This document shows, piece by piece, positions 7,399 through 17,809 of a DNA stretch of 64,000 nt. The stretch spans positions 62,001 through 126,000 of the forward strand of contig NZ_CP080095.1 in assembly GCF_019428685.1 (NCBI RefSeq), read 5' to 3'. The notes under the pieces were generated by a model that ran no database searches, was not told the DNA's origin, and saw nothing but the letters and a program-made list of their open reading frames with translations. How positions within the stretch are numbered: the stretch's first letter is position 1; every line of letters begins with the position of its first letter. Source of the DNA: Paraburkholderia edwinii. GTDB taxonomy: Bacteria > Pseudomonadota > Gammaproteobacteria > Burkholderiales > Burkholderiaceae. Made by a program: the position numbers and the translations under genes.

Positions 7399-8501
7399 AC
7401 GTCGGCTCCGCGCACCGCCGGGCGCCGCGAAAGACGCCCCGACCAGTCGCGCCAGATGCGCGCGAGCATCAGCACCGCAACGATCGCGACGAGATCGCCG
7501 GCGAGCGCCGCAAGGCCATGCGCGACGCCATGCAACGCGCGCGGTGTCGCCGTATCGACGACCAGCGAAATCACCGTGCCGCCAACGAAGCAGACGAGCC
7601 CCAGCTGCCCGACATTGACGATACCGGGCAAGCGCTGCGCGAGCTGCGCGATGAAACCGTTTCGGACGAGCCAGACTGCAAGCCAGGCAATCGCAATGAA
7701 ATTGATCACGCGTTCAACCGATAGATTCTGTTTCAGGTGACCGGGCAGCGGCTGCGTCAGGATAAACAGCTTGACGATCGCGAAGCCGACAGCGGTTGCG
7801 AGCGCGACGCGCGTGAGCCACCGTCCCGCCCCCGATCCGACAAAGCCGTCGCTAGCGGGCCGCACACGACACAGGATACCGAGCACGAACATCAATTGCC
7901 ATGCAAACGGATTGAAAGCCCAATCGCCGACATCGTCGATGCGCAGCAATGCCGCAAGTGGCCGCGCGGCAAGCCAGACGACCAGGCTCACAGCAAGTGC
8001 CGCGCCTGCCGAGCGCCGCGCGAGCGGCACCATGAACGGCACGGTCAACGGAAACAGCACATACATCGGCAGCACGCTCGACAGATACGGCTGCTGGCGC
8101 AGCACCGCGATGTCGAATGTCTCACGCAGCGGCGCCGCCGAAAACGACGGCCAGCCGGTCAACTCGACCATCGGCCGGTTCAGATGAAAGAGCGCGAGTA
8201 CAGCGCCCGACAGCAAGGTGAGCAGCGCCGTCAGCAGATATGCGCGGTAAATCTCGTAGCCACGCCTGAAAAATCGCTTGCGCGCGGCGCTCCGGCCGCG
8301 TTTGTCGAGCACCGCATCGTAGGCGGCCGCGGACGCATAGCCGCCGAGGCAGACGAACACTTCGGCGGAATCGCATAACGCATAAGAGTGCAGCATTAAA
8401 TGCGACAGCACGCTGCCGGGTATGTGATCCAGCACGATGACAATCAGCACGACGCCGCGAAAGAAATCCACTTCGATCGAGCGTCCTCGACGGGCAGGCA
8501 T
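7395..8501 (-). CDS. OpgC-like integral membrane acyltransferase
   Basis: The 368-residue polytopic protein starts RSIEVDFFRGVVLIVIVLDH, as OpgC-domain proteins do. It has about ten hydrophobic segments, for example at 12-30, 78-105, 140-160, 170-190, 240-262 and 320-345. OpgC adds acyl groups to periplasmic glucans. The substrate here is unknown. The gene overlaps the esterase-like gene by four bases, so the two are probably co-translated: one may add an acyl group and the other remove one (inference). The start at 8501 has no strong ribosome site. Confidence 0.85.
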   Translation of the reverse strand: MPARRGRSIEVDFFRGVVLIVIVLDHIPGSVLSHLMLHSYALCDSAEVFVCLGGYASAAAYDAVLDKRGRSAARKRFFRRGYEIYRAYLLTALLTLLSGAVLALFHLNRPMVELTGWPSFSAAPLRETFDIAVLRQQPYLSSVLPMYVLFPLTVPFMVPLARRSAGAALAVSLVVWLAARPLAALLRIDDVGDWAFNPFAWQLMFVLGILCRVRPASDGFVGSGAGRWLTRVALATAVGFAIVKLFILTQPLPGHLKQNLSVERVINFIAIAWLAVWLVRNGFIAQLAQRLPGIVNVGQLGLVCFVGGTVISLVVDTATPRALHGVAHGLAALAGDLVAIVAVLMLARIWRDWSGRLSRRPAVRGADV

Positions 8502-8901
8502 GGGAAGTCTCGGGGGGAGGGCCGCTGGTTACAGGGAAGTGCCGAGCGTACAAGTCAGGCTAAACCGATTCGCAACTGGTTGCTGGAGAGAACAATTCCG
8601 GCTGACAGAATGAAATATCCGCATGGATCCGTGCACGCGAGATGACGGGCAACGACAGGCGTTTTGAAAGCTTATGCTGCGGCGTGCGTGGAAAGACGCG
8701 GCAGAAATGGCGTACGAAGTGGTGGCCAGCCTCGCGAAGTTCGGGTTGCTTAATGACGGTATTTCGCGCGAAAGCGCTCAAGTTGGCTGCGGCGTATCCG
8801 TCAATACGGTCGTCAGGGCGGGTATCGGGTGCGGCGTCCTGAGTGATTGACGAGTGACCATTGAGTGACCGATGCGTGATACGTGCCCGCGACTGGATCG
8901 A
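8502..8901. other. Gene-free stretch, about 400 bp
   Basis: It separates the divergent acyltransferase and chemoreceptor genes. Short frames here (for example 8642-8842 plus) have no recognisable product. The motif GAGTGA occurs three times between 8839 and 8868. It must contain promoters for both flanking genes, but no convincing sigma-70 or sigma-28 pair was identified. Confidence 0.5.
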
Positions 8902-10479
8902 ATGCCTCCTATGACCATCGTTCGACGGCTCGTGATTACCTTGGGCGTGGCGCTCTTCGCGCTCGTGTTCGTCGGCGGCTACGGCCTCGCCCAGCTCTAT
9001 GCATCGAATCAGCGCCTCGACGGCCTCGAGACGCACACGATTCCCGGGCTCAAATCGATCTCGATGGCGCTCGGCGACGTCGCCGATATGCGCCTCAATG
9101 CGTACCGGTATGTCGTGGACGGCATCGACGACGCGAGCCGCGCCGCGATCGTTGCGTTGATCGCCGATGCCGACAAGCGCTTCGATGGCGATATCGCCGC
9201 GTATGCTGCCGCCTTAGGTTCCACTTACGTTGCTGGCGACGCGCAAGCGGCAAAAATGCTCGACGCGGATCGCGCACATATCGCTGCGTACCGCAGCGCG
9301 CGTGACCAGTTCTTCGACAAGCTGCGCGCGGGCGACCGCGACGGAGCGCTCGCGATGCTGCACGACGGCGGCGCCGTGCATACGGCCGCGCTGACACTCG
9401 ACAAAGGCCTGCACGATCACCTCGATTACGACATCGAGCGCAGCCAGGCGATTCGCGATGAAAACGCTGCGCAGTTCAAAACGGTGTTCGGCTGGATGAT
9501 CGCCATCGTCGCGGCCGCGCTCATCGCGACCGGCGCGTTCGGCACGCATTTGTACCGGCTGATCGGCAACGGGCTCGGCCAGCTGCGCGATACGCTGCAG
9601 AAGATCAGCGAGTCGCTCGACCTGTCGCAAGAGGCGCGCGTCGAGCGCATGGATGAAATCGGGCATACGGCCACGGCACTAAACCGGTTGCTCAAGCATA
9701 TGGCCGACGTGATCGCCGAAGTGCGGCGCTCGAGCGACGCGGTCGGCATTGCGTCGAAGCAGATTGCCGCGGGCAATCTCGATCTGTCGACGCGCACCGA
9801 GGAACAAGCCGTCTCGCTGCAGCAGACGGCGGCAAGCCTCGCACAACTGACGGCGACCGTGCAGCAGAACGCGGACAACGCGAAAGAGGCGAGTTCGCTT
9901 GCGCTTGGCACGTCGCGCATCTCGGATGAAGGCAGCCAGTCGGTCGAGCGCATGGTCGGCACGATGAGTGAAATCTCGTCGAGCTCCACGAAAATCGGCG
10001 AGATCACGTCGCTGATCGAAGGCATCGCGTTTCAGACCAACATCCTCGCGCTCAATGCGGCTGTCGAAGCGGCGCGCGCCGGCGAGCAGGGCCGCGGCTT
10101 CGCGGTTGTCGCATCGGAGGTGCGCAGCCTTGCGCAACGTTCGTCGGCGGCAGCGAAAGAGATCAAGGAGCTGATCGGACGCTCGGTCGCGACGATCCGC
10201 TCGGGCTCGAGCCAGGCCGAAGAAGTGGGCCGCACGACGGCGCAGGTGCAGCAGGCCATCCGGCAGGTCGCGGCGATCATCGGTGAGATTGCGAATGCGT
10301 CGGACGAGCAGGGGCGCGGCATCGAGCAGGTGAATCAGGCGGTCAGTCAGATCGATGAAGTGACGCAGCAGAACGCGTCGCTTGTTGAGCAGGCTGCGGC
10401 GGCGTCGGGGTCGCTTGATGAGCAGGCGACGCGGTTGAGCGGGTCGGTTGCGGTGTTTACGGTGGGGGCTGGCGTTTAG
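8902..10479 (+). CDS. Methyl-accepting chemotaxis protein
   Basis: This is a classical chemoreceptor of about 525 residues. A first membrane helix directly follows the start ([19 protein letters not shown]). A periplasmic four-helix ligand domain of about 150 residues comes next, then a second helix near [18 protein letters not shown], a HAMP linker and a long signalling coiled coil. The hairpin tip [20 protein letters not shown] is the conserved CheA/CheW contact. The C-terminus ends in VFTVGAGV without the NWETF-type CheR/CheB tether. The start is uncertain: ATG at 8872, 8902 and 8911 are all in frame. 8902 or 8911 best place the first helix at the N-terminus. The ligand cannot be told from sequence. 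Confidence 0.93.
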   Translation: MPPMTIVRRLVITLGVALFALVFVGGYGLAQLYASNQRLDGLETHTIPGLKSISMALGDVADMRLNAYRYVVDGIDDASRAAIVALIADADKRFDGDIAAYAAALGSTYVAGDAQAAKMLDADRAHIAAYRSARDQFFDKLRAGDRDGALAMLHDGGAVHTAALTLDKGLHDHLDYDIERSQAIRDENAAQFKTVFGWMIAIVAAALIATGAFGTHLYRLIGNGLGQLRDTLQKISESLDLSQEARVERMDEIGHTATALNRLLKHMADVIAEVRRSSDAVGIASKQIAAGNLDLSTRTEEQAVSLQQTAASLAQLTATVQQNADNAKEASSLALGTSRISDEGSQSVERMVGTMSEISSSSTKIGEITSLIEGIAFQTNILALNAAVEAARAGEQGRGFAVVASEVRSLAQRSSAAAKEIKELIGRSVATIRSGSSQAEEVGRTTAQVQQAIRQVAAIIGEIANASDEQGRGIEQVNQAVSQIDEVTQQNASLVEQAAAASGSLDEQATRLSGSVAVFTVGAGV

Positions 10480-10532
10480 CTTACGCAATCCCGCGCGCCC
10501 GACACGATTCATCGGGCGGCATTGCGTGCGAT

Positions 10533-12590
10533 CTAGAAGTCGACGCGGAGGGGGGCGGAGAGCTCGAACGAACCGACGTAGTTACCCGTGATCAGGCGCA
10601 ACTCGTTCCCATTGGTGCCGATTGAAGCCGTGGTGAGCTGCAGCTCGCCGGCGGGGAATTTTTCTTCAGATACCAGCATGCCGATGAAGTCGTTTGCGTT
10701 GACGTCGTAGACATAGCTCTCAAGCGTAATGATGTCTTTCGGGTGAACGACGTTTCGTATGCGCTCCGCAAGCGGACCGTCCTTATCGTCCACCGCCGCG
10801 ACAAACGAGTAGCGATCGTCGCCAACCGTCTTCTCGAAGAGAAGGCTGACACGCTTGTCGTTGATTTGCGCCGGCACGATGTAAGTCGCGACCTTCACAT
10901 CCTCGCCGGACTCATTGCGGCGCGACTCCATCGAAATTTGCCGCATGTTGACGGCGTGCCCGTTAAGCACAGGCCAACCGGTGTCCAGACTCGCCGACAG
11001 ACCGTAGTTGCGCTCATTGGCGTCTACGTCGAGCGGCTCGAGCATCGCAGCGCGCAACTGATGGGGCACGTCGGTGGGCATCAGGACGGCCAGCATCGCT
11101 TCCTTGACGCCGAAGTTGCTCCGGACTGCGGCATTGAGATGGGTGGCGGTGGACCGGCTCACGTCGACCACAAACACCTGAGGCACCTCCTTTGCGTATT
11201 TGACGTACGTTTTCAGCATCGACTTGTATTCGCTCGGGAAGTCGATATTCGCGTAGGTTGTGTCGAAGTTCGTCATATCGAACTGTCGCGACGGGAAATA
11301 GATGCTGAGCCCGGAGGCCGACGCGGCCAGCGGACCATTGCCTCGATAAACGACCGCCTGACGCACAGCGGCCGACACGAGCCGGCTCGCTTCCGGAAGA
11401 ATGTCGTTTTCGGCGAGACCGTCGGCGAACGCGCCCAGGTCGGTAATGTCGAGGCTTGCGTTATCGGACGTCGTCTCGGCGCCGAAGCTGGCCGTCATTG
11501 CGCGTTGAACGGCCACTCGCATCCAGTTATCGGTGGACTGTCTTACGTACTGCGATAGCGCATTCGCGAACGTCCGCACTGCATCGGCCACCTCGTCCAT
11601 ACGCTTCAGATCCACTATGGAGAACGTGACGAACAGGTCCTCGTGCGAGTTTCCGCCCGCGGCCCGGTATGCTTCGTTATTCTCTTTCTGGAACGCGAGG
11701 TAGCTGTCCGTGATGACTCGTCCGAGTTGCATGGCGCTCATCGTCGGGTTTCTGGACAGTTCGGACAGCACGGTCTGATAGTTCCATCCGGCGCCGGGCT
11801 CGAGTTCCTCGGATCCCGCCAGATAGTCGGCGTACGGCATCAGCGCATACGCGACTTCCGCGTGCGCCATCAGGCAGGCATCGAAGCCGATCAGATCGAA
11901 GTGGACACCGGTCTTGTCACGCGCGCTTTTGAGTGCCGCCTGAATTTCCGGCAAGGTCATCGTTTGGTACCGGTCGAACAGTTCGTCCGCCCCGAAGCCG
12001 TTATAGCCGCCACCGTGGTTCCAGAAGACGAGGCGGTATTTTGCTGCAGGAAACGCCCCCTTCGCCCAAACGATAAAGTTCGCGAGCGTGCGCGAATCCA
12101 CCATGTTCTGCTTGCCGATATCGGCAAGCAACTGCAGCTTCCCGTCGCGCAGCGCATACCGCCGCACGGTACGCCAGTCGGTTACAGGATCGTTTGCATC
12201 GGCTTTGTTGGAACCGCCCGTGGTAATCACCACGTTCACGTCATTCGAATGGGTCGCAGCCAGCATCTGCTTAAGGCTTGCCGTGGCCGCTCCCGAGGTC
12301 GATTCAAGATCCGATCCCAGCATGTAGATCATAAGCGTGGTGGCGGCTTGCTTCGACGGCTTCGCGTCAGTGTCCTGCGCGGTACTCCAGCTATGCCAGA
12401 CCCCGTATACGGCGGGCAGGCATGCGAGCAATAGAGCGAAAAACCAGCCCGGCCATTTTTTTCGTTTCAAAGGTGCCCCCGATGAAATACGGAACCCTAA
12501 TTGTTCCGAGGGGAAATTCTTATCAGCCAGTGGTGTATGTCGGGTTGGGAGTATTCCTAAATCCGAGAGCGCTCCACACATTATTTCCAT
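10533..12590 (-). CDS. Clostripain-like (C11) cysteine peptidase, membrane-anchored
   Basis: The 685-residue frame has a hydrophobic segment at 47-65 after KRKK, a signal anchor. The peptidase domain (about 83-400) follows, with catalytic His192 in FWNHGGGYNGFG and Cys239 in GFDACLMAHAE, both typical of clostripain-family peptidases, which cleave after Arg/Lys or related residues. The C-terminal 280 residues are beta-rich and of unknown fold. The enzyme probably works on the outer face of the inner membrane. The first 40 residues look unlike a signal sequence. An in-frame TTG at 12470 after GGGGG would give a neater start (MKRKKWPGWFF). The gene is divergent from an aspartyl protease-like lipoprotein gene, and this pair has noticeably lower GC than its neighbours. 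Confidence 0.85.
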   Translation of the reverse strand: MEIMCGALSDLGILPTRHTPLADKNFPSEQLGFRISSGAPLKRKKWPGWFFALLLACLPAVYGVWHSWSTAQDTDAKPSKQAATTLMIYMLGSDLESTSGAATASLKQMLAATHSNDVNVVITTGGSNKADANDPVTDWRTVRRYALRDGKLQLLADIGKQNMVDSRTLANFIVWAKGAFPAAKYRLVFWNHGGGYNGFGADELFDRYQTMTLPEIQAALKSARDKTGVHFDLIGFDACLMAHAEVAYALMPYADYLAGSEELEPGAGWNYQTVLSELSRNPTMSAMQLGRVITDSYLAFQKENNEAYRAAGGNSHEDLFVTFSIVDLKRMDEVADAVRTFANALSQYVRQSTDNWMRVAVQRAMTASFGAETTSDNASLDITDLGAFADGLAENDILPEASRLVSAAVRQAVVYRGNGPLAASASGLSIYFPSRQFDMTNFDTTYANIDFPSEYKSMLKTYVKYAKEVPQVFVVDVSRSTATHLNAAVRSNFGVKEAMLAVLMPTDVPHQLRAAMLEPLDVDANERNYGLSASLDTGWPVLNGHAVNMRQISMESRRNESGEDVKVATYIVPAQINDKRVSLLFEKTVGDDRYSFVAAVDDKDGPLAERIRNVVHPKDIITLESYVYDVNANDFIGMLVSEEKFPAGELQLTTASIGTNGNELRLITGNYVGSFELSAPLRVDF

Positions 12591-12721
12591 TTGACCGGTT
12601 GTTTAGCACCGGCTCGGGACGTGCATCAACGCAACGTGGCTGATGAGGTTCGGACTCGTCCGATAGCCGTGGCGTGCGGGGCACATCGAAAATCGCGCCT
12701 CTTTGTTCATTAACGAAACTA

Positions 12722-13924
12722 ATGATTCAGGTATTGAGAAAAACAACGCTGTTGATCGCCGTCACGCTGACGATTGCAGCCTGCACAGATAAATCAGATA
12801 CATCGTCTTCGCCATCCACCGCGTCTTCATCGCCTCAACCGGTGCTGACTACGTCGATCTCCAAATATTCGGTGACCGTTCCGGTGACGATCGCGGGCAA
12901 AACGTATCAATTCCTGCTCGACACGGGTTCCGCCTATACGATCGTTGACAATCAGGTTGCCGCGGCAATGACCCAACGCGCCCCGGACCACGAAATTCCC
13001 GCCCGCCTTCATCAGAGTCTTGCCGAAGGCGCAAGCACGCCTGGCGGCACGCTTCACAAGGATGATGTGAAATTCTGGCGCCCTCTGCGGATCGACATCG
13101 GCGACCATGCGCTCCGAAGCGCCACGCCGTGGTTGGGGCTGGACCTGTCGCTGTTGACCAGGGCGACCGGTAGACGCATCGACGGCATACTCGGGACGGA
13201 CGTCTTCCGTCAGCTGAGCTGGCAAGTGGACAACGTCAAACGGACGCTTACGGTGCTGGCGGATGTACCTTCCACTGCGGGTTACCAGCAATGCGTTCCC
13301 TATCGGGACGAGTATGGTCAGCCGCCGGAAATTCAGATCGGTCTCAAGAATGCCAATTGGGCTCCGTTCCGGATCGACACGGGGCTAACCGATTCTCTGG
13401 CGCCGCTCGACCTGCTTGACGCGCTTCACAAGAACGGCAGCAACATCGAGCAAATTGGTGAAGCCAGCATGGCGACTGCTAACGGTACGCATCATGCAAG
13501 TGAATATCTCGTCGACGGTCTCAGTATCAGCGGCATGCCCGTGGGACGCCTCCGCGTGCTCGAAAGCGCGGGTGGACTGAACAACCTGGGCATGGGTTTT
13601 TTGTCACGTTTCGACAGTTATGCACTGGTCCCCGCCGAGATGGTCTTCTGCTACAACGCGAAGAACTTTACGCGCGACGACCATCAGCCATTGCGCTATA
13701 TCCCGCTGATTTACGTCGATGGACGCATCGAAATTGGTGACAGCAGCATGGGCGATGTGTCCGGGTATGGGCTGAAACCCGGTGACGTCTTGCTCGAGGT
13801 CAACGGACGAAAGGTGCTCCCCGCGGACATTGAAGAACTGCGCGAGGACGTCGGTATTGCGCCCAAAGGCAAACTGACGATCCTGATCGATCGAAGCGGC
13901 GAGAAAAAGACAATCGAGCTTTGA
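12722..13924 (+). CDS. Aspartyl-protease-like lipoprotein with C-terminal PDZ domain
   Basis: The 400-residue protein begins with a lipoprotein signal (lipobox LTIAAC, Cys21) and a Ser/Thr-rich linker. Two retropepsin-type halves follow: FLLDTGSAYTIVD (D67) and FRIDTGLTDSLAP (near 219). A PDZ domain closes the protein (about 340-400; GYGLKPGDVLLEVNGRKV). Two DTG halves in one chain could form an intramolecular pepsin-like active site, whereas most bacterial retropepsin-like proteins carry one. The start at 12722 is chosen because it gives a proper lipoprotein signal. An upstream in-frame start at 12674 would spoil it. It shares the 131-bp divergent control region with the clostripain-like gene. 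Confidence 0.85.
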   Translation: MIQVLRKTTLLIAVTLTIAACTDKSDTSSSPSTASSSPQPVLTTSISKYSVTVPVTIAGKTYQFLLDTGSAYTIVDNQVAAAMTQRAPDHEIPARLHQSLAEGASTPGGTLHKDDVKFWRPLRIDIGDHALRSATPWLGLDLSLLTRATGRRIDGILGTDVFRQLSWQVDNVKRTLTVLADVPSTAGYQQCVPYRDEYGQPPEIQIGLKNANWAPFRIDTGLTDSLAPLDLLDALHKNGSNIEQIGEASMATANGTHHASEYLVDGLSISGMPVGRLRVLESAGGLNNLGMGFLSRFDSYALVPAEMVFCYNAKNFTRDDHQPLRYIPLIYVDGRIEIGDSSMGDVSGYGLKPGDVLLEVNGRKVLPADIEELREDVGIAPKGKLTILIDRSGEKKTIEL

Positions 13925-14068
13925 CGGGCCGAAATCCGATGCGGAGATTCGGGCCCGCGCGTTTGGCGTTCGGTTGACCGGCGCGGGGCGGCGAGGTGCG
14001 TCCTGCAACGAAGGCTTCGCCTGTGATACCGATATCGCTATCGCAACGGCAACCCGTCGCACAAACAA

Positions 14069-14100
14069 AAAGGCCTCGCCGCTAGAGCGGCGAGGCCTTT
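14069..14100 (-). terminator. Rho-independent terminator after tRNA-Ala
   Basis: A perfect 14-bp stem (AAAGGCCTCGCCGC / GCGGCGAGGCCTTT) with a TAGA loop ends, on the minus strand, in a T-rich tail. It stands 10 bp downstream of the tRNA gene. It may also stop plus-strand reading from the aspartyl-protease gene. Confidence 0.9.
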
Positions 14101-14110
14101 CACATTCTGT

Positions 14111-14186
<76 letters not shown>

Positions 14187-14240
14187 AACGAATCGAGCAA
14201 TTCTAGCACAGGCATTTTTGGAATTGCCAAAGGCGCGGGT

Positions 14241-14654
14241 TCATTTCGAAGGCGCACCGGCCAGCACCCAATCGACGACCGTGCGGATATCGGCATCGCT
14301 CATCGCCGGATGCGCGGGCATCGGAATCGCGCCCCACACGCCGGAGCCGCCATCCTTCACCTTGTGTTCGAGCAGCGTTTGCGCCTGCGTGTTGCCCTTG
14401 TAGCGGCTTGCGACCTGCTGGAACGACGGCCCGACGAGCTTGCGGTCGATCGCGTGGCAGCCCAGACATGCGTTGCGCTGCGCGATCTGCAGACCGGGCG
14501 GCGTTTCGACGGCGTGCGCCCCGCTCGCCGCCATCAGCGCAGACACGGCGAGCGCCGCGAGCGCACCTGCACCTGTGCTTAAGCCTGCGGCCATCACACG
14601 ATACGGCGCCTCTACGGCGCGCCGCATCTTCCCCGCACTGCTTCGACGCTTCAC
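14241..14654 (-). CDS. Periplasmic c-type cytochrome (class I, c551/c552-like)
   Basis: The 137-residue precursor has a signal peptide (about 20-48, ending in SGAHA). A mature domain of about 88 residues follows with one haem site CLGCH and a distal methionine in IPMPAHPAM. It is likely a soluble electron carrier in the periplasm. The GTG start at 14654 overlaps the stop of the BON-domain gene (GTGA), and ATG at 14630 is an alternative. Its position at the end of the yraN-diaA-dolP operon suggests shared transcription but no obvious shared function. Confidence 0.9.
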   Translation of the reverse strand: MKRRSSAGKMRRAVEAPYRVMAAGLSTGAGALAALAVSALMAASGAHAVETPPGLQIAQRNACLGCHAIDRKLVGPSFQQVASRYKGNTQAQTLLEHKVKDGGSGVWGAIPMPAHPAMSDADIRTVVDWVLAGAPSK

Positions 14655-15448
14655 TTCACCGCCTGCGGGCTGCCCGGCTGCACATTCGAATTCGACACCG
14701 GCGCCGGCGGCTGCTGATCGAGCGGCTTCGACGACACCGACGCATCAGGCACCGCGCCTGTCGTCACATCGTCGGGCGCCGCTGCCGCCGCGGGCGACGA
14801 CGCGCTCGGCGCCGATGCCGCCGCGGCGGCCGCAGCCACCGCTTCCGACGGCTCGATGTACTGGTACACCTTGACCACCCTGTACACGCCCGGCACGCGG
14901 CTCGCGACATTCGCGCCCTGCGCGCCTTCGTCAGGCGTCACGAGACCCATCAGATAAATCGAGCCGCCCTCGGCGACCACCTTGAAGTTGTTCGCGGACA
15001 GATCCTTCTCGGCGATCAGCGCGGTTTTCACGCGCCCTTCGAGATACGTGTCGTTCGTGCGCGAAGAGAAATCGATGGGTTGGCCAATGGTCACCTCGTT
15101 GACGATCGCGTGCACGTTGTTGATGCCGCGCACGATCGTATCCGCTTTCTGCTTCGCGGCGTCGTCGGGCACCTCGCCGGTCAGCAGCACGCGCCGGTTG
15201 AAAACCGTCACGTTGACGTGCGAGCCGGCAGGGAGGCCGTCATTGATCTGCGAAATCGCCTTCACCTGGATTTCGCGATCCTCGGTCTGCGCGCCGAGCG
15301 TGCGCCGGTCGGTCGCGACAAGCGCGCCGCCGCCTGCCGCCGCCCCGACCGCCAGCACGCAGCCCTGCAGCGTGGCGGCGAGGCCCGCCACCAGCCCCAC
15401 CACGAGCGTGGTTCTCACAAGCGTACTTTTCACGCGATATGCGCTCAT
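14651..15448 (-). CDS. dolP: BON-domain outer-membrane lipoprotein, DolP (YraP) homologue
   Basis: The ~265-residue lipoprotein has a signal with lipobox LQGC and two BON domains (about 50-120 and 130-200; VNVTVFNRRVLLTGEVPDD and KVVAEGGSIYLMGLVTPDE). Enterobacterial DolP binds anionic phospholipid at the outer membrane and supports envelope integrity. This copy has an extra C-terminal tail of about 65 residues rich in Ala, Ser and Pro. ATG 15448 is preferred because GGAGAG sits seven bases upstream. A TTG three bases earlier also fits. Gene order yraN-diaA-dolP matches the conserved proteobacterial cluster. Confidence 0.92.
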   Translation of the reverse strand: MSAYRVKSTLVRTTLVVGLVAGLAATLQGCVLAVGAAAGGGALVATDRRTLGAQTEDREIQVKAISQINDGLPAGSHVNVTVFNRRVLLTGEVPDDAAKQKADTIVRGINNVHAIVNEVTIGQPIDFSSRTNDTYLEGRVKTALIAEKDLSANNFKVVAEGGSIYLMGLVTPDEGAQGANVASRVPGVYRVVKVYQYIEPSEAVAAAAAAASAPSASSPAAAAAPDDVTTGAVPDASVSSKPLDQQPPAPVSNSNVQPGSPQAVK

Positions 15449-15476
15449 CAACTAGCTCTCCTTCGAAGTCACTCTT

Positions 15477-16377
<901 letters not shown>

Positions 16378-16857
16378 TCAGCTATCGTCGGCGCGAAACG
16401 CATCGCGCAACCAGACCAGACGCCCCGCTTCGAAAGCGACCACGTCGAAACGGCACGCGGCCACTTCGTGCGGATGCGTCGCGAGGTAATACTGCGCGGC
16501 GCGCACGAGCCGCTCGCGCTTATGGCGACCGACACTCGCCGAGGCCCCGCCGTAGCGCGTCTGCGCGCGCGCCCTGACTTCGACGAAGACGAGCGTGCCG
16601 TCGGCCTCGCGCATCACGAGATCGATCTCACCGCCGCGGCACGCCACGTTACGCGCGACGAAGCGCAAGCGCTGCCGCTGCAGATAAGCGAGCGCGTGCG
16701 CTTCGAACTTCGCGCCGACGCTAGCCGTCGACGTTTTCGATCGCGCGATGTTTCCGGCGCCCGCGTGCGCGTGCCCGTGCGCGTTTGCCGCCTTCCGGCC
16801 GTCGGCGTGGTGGCACAATGTCGTGCTTCTTCCGTCAGTCTGCGTCTTCAGTCTCAT
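16378..16857 (-). CDS. yraN: YraN family (UPF0102) endonuclease-like protein
   Basis: The 159-residue frame carries the UPF0102 signature: [15 protein letters not shown], then RGGEIDLVM and VFVEVRARA, a restriction-endonuclease-like fold of unproven activity. The conserved domain begins near residue 47. The first 46 residues are low complexity with a His/Ala-rich run. The ATG at 16857 is the only ATG upstream of the domain. A TTG about 14 codons later is possible. Its ATG overlaps that of the divergent rsmI within a CATG palindrome. Confidence 0.85.
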   Translation of the reverse strand: MRLKTQTDGRSTTLCHHADGRKAANAHGHAHAGAGNIARSKTSTASVGAKFEAHALAYLQRQRLRFVARNVACRGGEIDLVMREADGTLVFVEVRARAQTRYGGASASVGRHKRERLVRAAQYYLATHPHEVAACRFDVVAFEAGRLVWLRDAFRADDS

Positions 16858-17737
16858 GACCCCTCTCTCCGAACTCGCGCAGCAGCAGCACTATCCGCAA
16901 GGCGCGCTATACGTGGTCGCCACACCCATCGGCAACAGCGCCGACATCACGCTGCGCGCGCTCCACGTGCTCGGGCTCGCCGATCGCATCGCCGCGGAAG
17001 ACACGCGCAACACCGGTCAACTGCTCGCGCGCTACGGCATTTCGAAGCCTTTGATTGCCGTGCATCAGCACAACGAACGCACGGCGGGCCTGCGCATCGT
17101 CGAGCATCTGCAAGCGGGCGAGCGCATCGCGTACGTGTCGGACGCGGGCACGCCCGGCATTTCGGACCCGGGCGCGAAGCTCGTCGACGCCGTGCGGGAA
17201 GCGAATTTGCCGGTCGTGCCGCTGCCCGGCGCAAGCGCGCTCGCAACCGCACTGAGCGCGGCCGGCGACTGGATCGCGACGTTCTCGTTTCTCGGCTTTC
17301 TGCCGTCGAAAACGAAGCAGCGCGCCACGCAGCTTCAGCAACTGGCTGCGCACCCGCATGCGATGGTGTTTTATGAAGCGCCGCATCGAATCGTCGAAAC
17401 GGTCGAGGCACTTGCGCATGCATTCGGCGGCGCGCGGCGTCTGCTGATTGCACGCGAGCTGACGAAGTTACACGAGACGCTGCACGGTTGCACCCTGGCC
17501 GAAGGGCCAGCATGGCTCGCCGAAGACGCGAACCATCAACGCGGCGAATTCGTGCTGGTGGTGGAGGGCGCGGCGCCGCAGGCCGCGGCTGAAGACGAAC
17601 ACGACGCGCTGCTCGGCATCCTGCTCGAAGAGGTATCGGTGAGCAGCGCGGCGAAGATGGCGGCCGCCATCACGGGCGCGCCGCGCAATGCGCTCTACGC
17701 ACGTGCGCTGGAGCTCAGTAAGCCCGGTAAGGACTGA
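16856..17737 (+). CDS. rsmI: 16S rRNA (cytidine1402-2'-O)-methyltransferase
   Basis: The 293-residue protein matches Rsm[78 protein letters not shown] and [10 protein letters not shown]. RsmI 2'-O-methylates C1402 in 16S rRNA with SAM and so tunes decoding. The start at 16856 gives the family N-terminus ([10 protein letters not shown]). The ORF continues upstream to 16748, but that part is cysteine- and proline-rich and unrelated. rsmI next to yraN is the usual proteobacterial order. Confidence 0.95.
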   Translation: MTPLSELAQQQHYPQGALYVVATPIGNSADITLRALHVLGLADRIAAEDTRNTGQLLARYGISKPLIAVHQHNERTAGLRIVEHLQAGERIAYVSDAGTPGISDPGAKLVDAVREANLPVVPLPGASALATALSAAGDWIATFSFLGFLPSKTKQRATQLQQLAAHPHAMVFYEAPHRIVETVEALAHAFGGARRLLIARELTKLHETLHGCTLAEGPAWLAEDANHQRGEFVLVVEGAAPQAAAEDEHDALLGILLEEVSVSSAAKMAAAITGAPRNALYARALELSKPGKD

Positions 17738-17759
17738 AGGGCCGCAAAGCGCGGCCCTT
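17737..17759 (+). terminator. Hairpin after rsmI
   Basis: AAGGGCCGC / GCGGCCCTT pair over nine bases with a five-base loop, beginning at the last base of the rsmI stop codon. No T-run follows, so it is a weak intrinsic terminator. It lies between the convergent rsmI and rlpA genes. Confidence 0.55.
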
Positions 17760-17809
17760 CGTGGAACGGTGCGCTCAGCCGAGGCCTGAGCGCAAGGAAA
17801 TCCGTCGCC

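Noticed and set aside
8642..8842. 66-residue plus-strand frame
   Set aside because: No motif and no support from context.
16748..16855. Upstream extension of rsmI
   Set aside because: The extra residues are Cys/Pro-rich and unlike RsmI N-termini. The ATG at 16856 matches the family.
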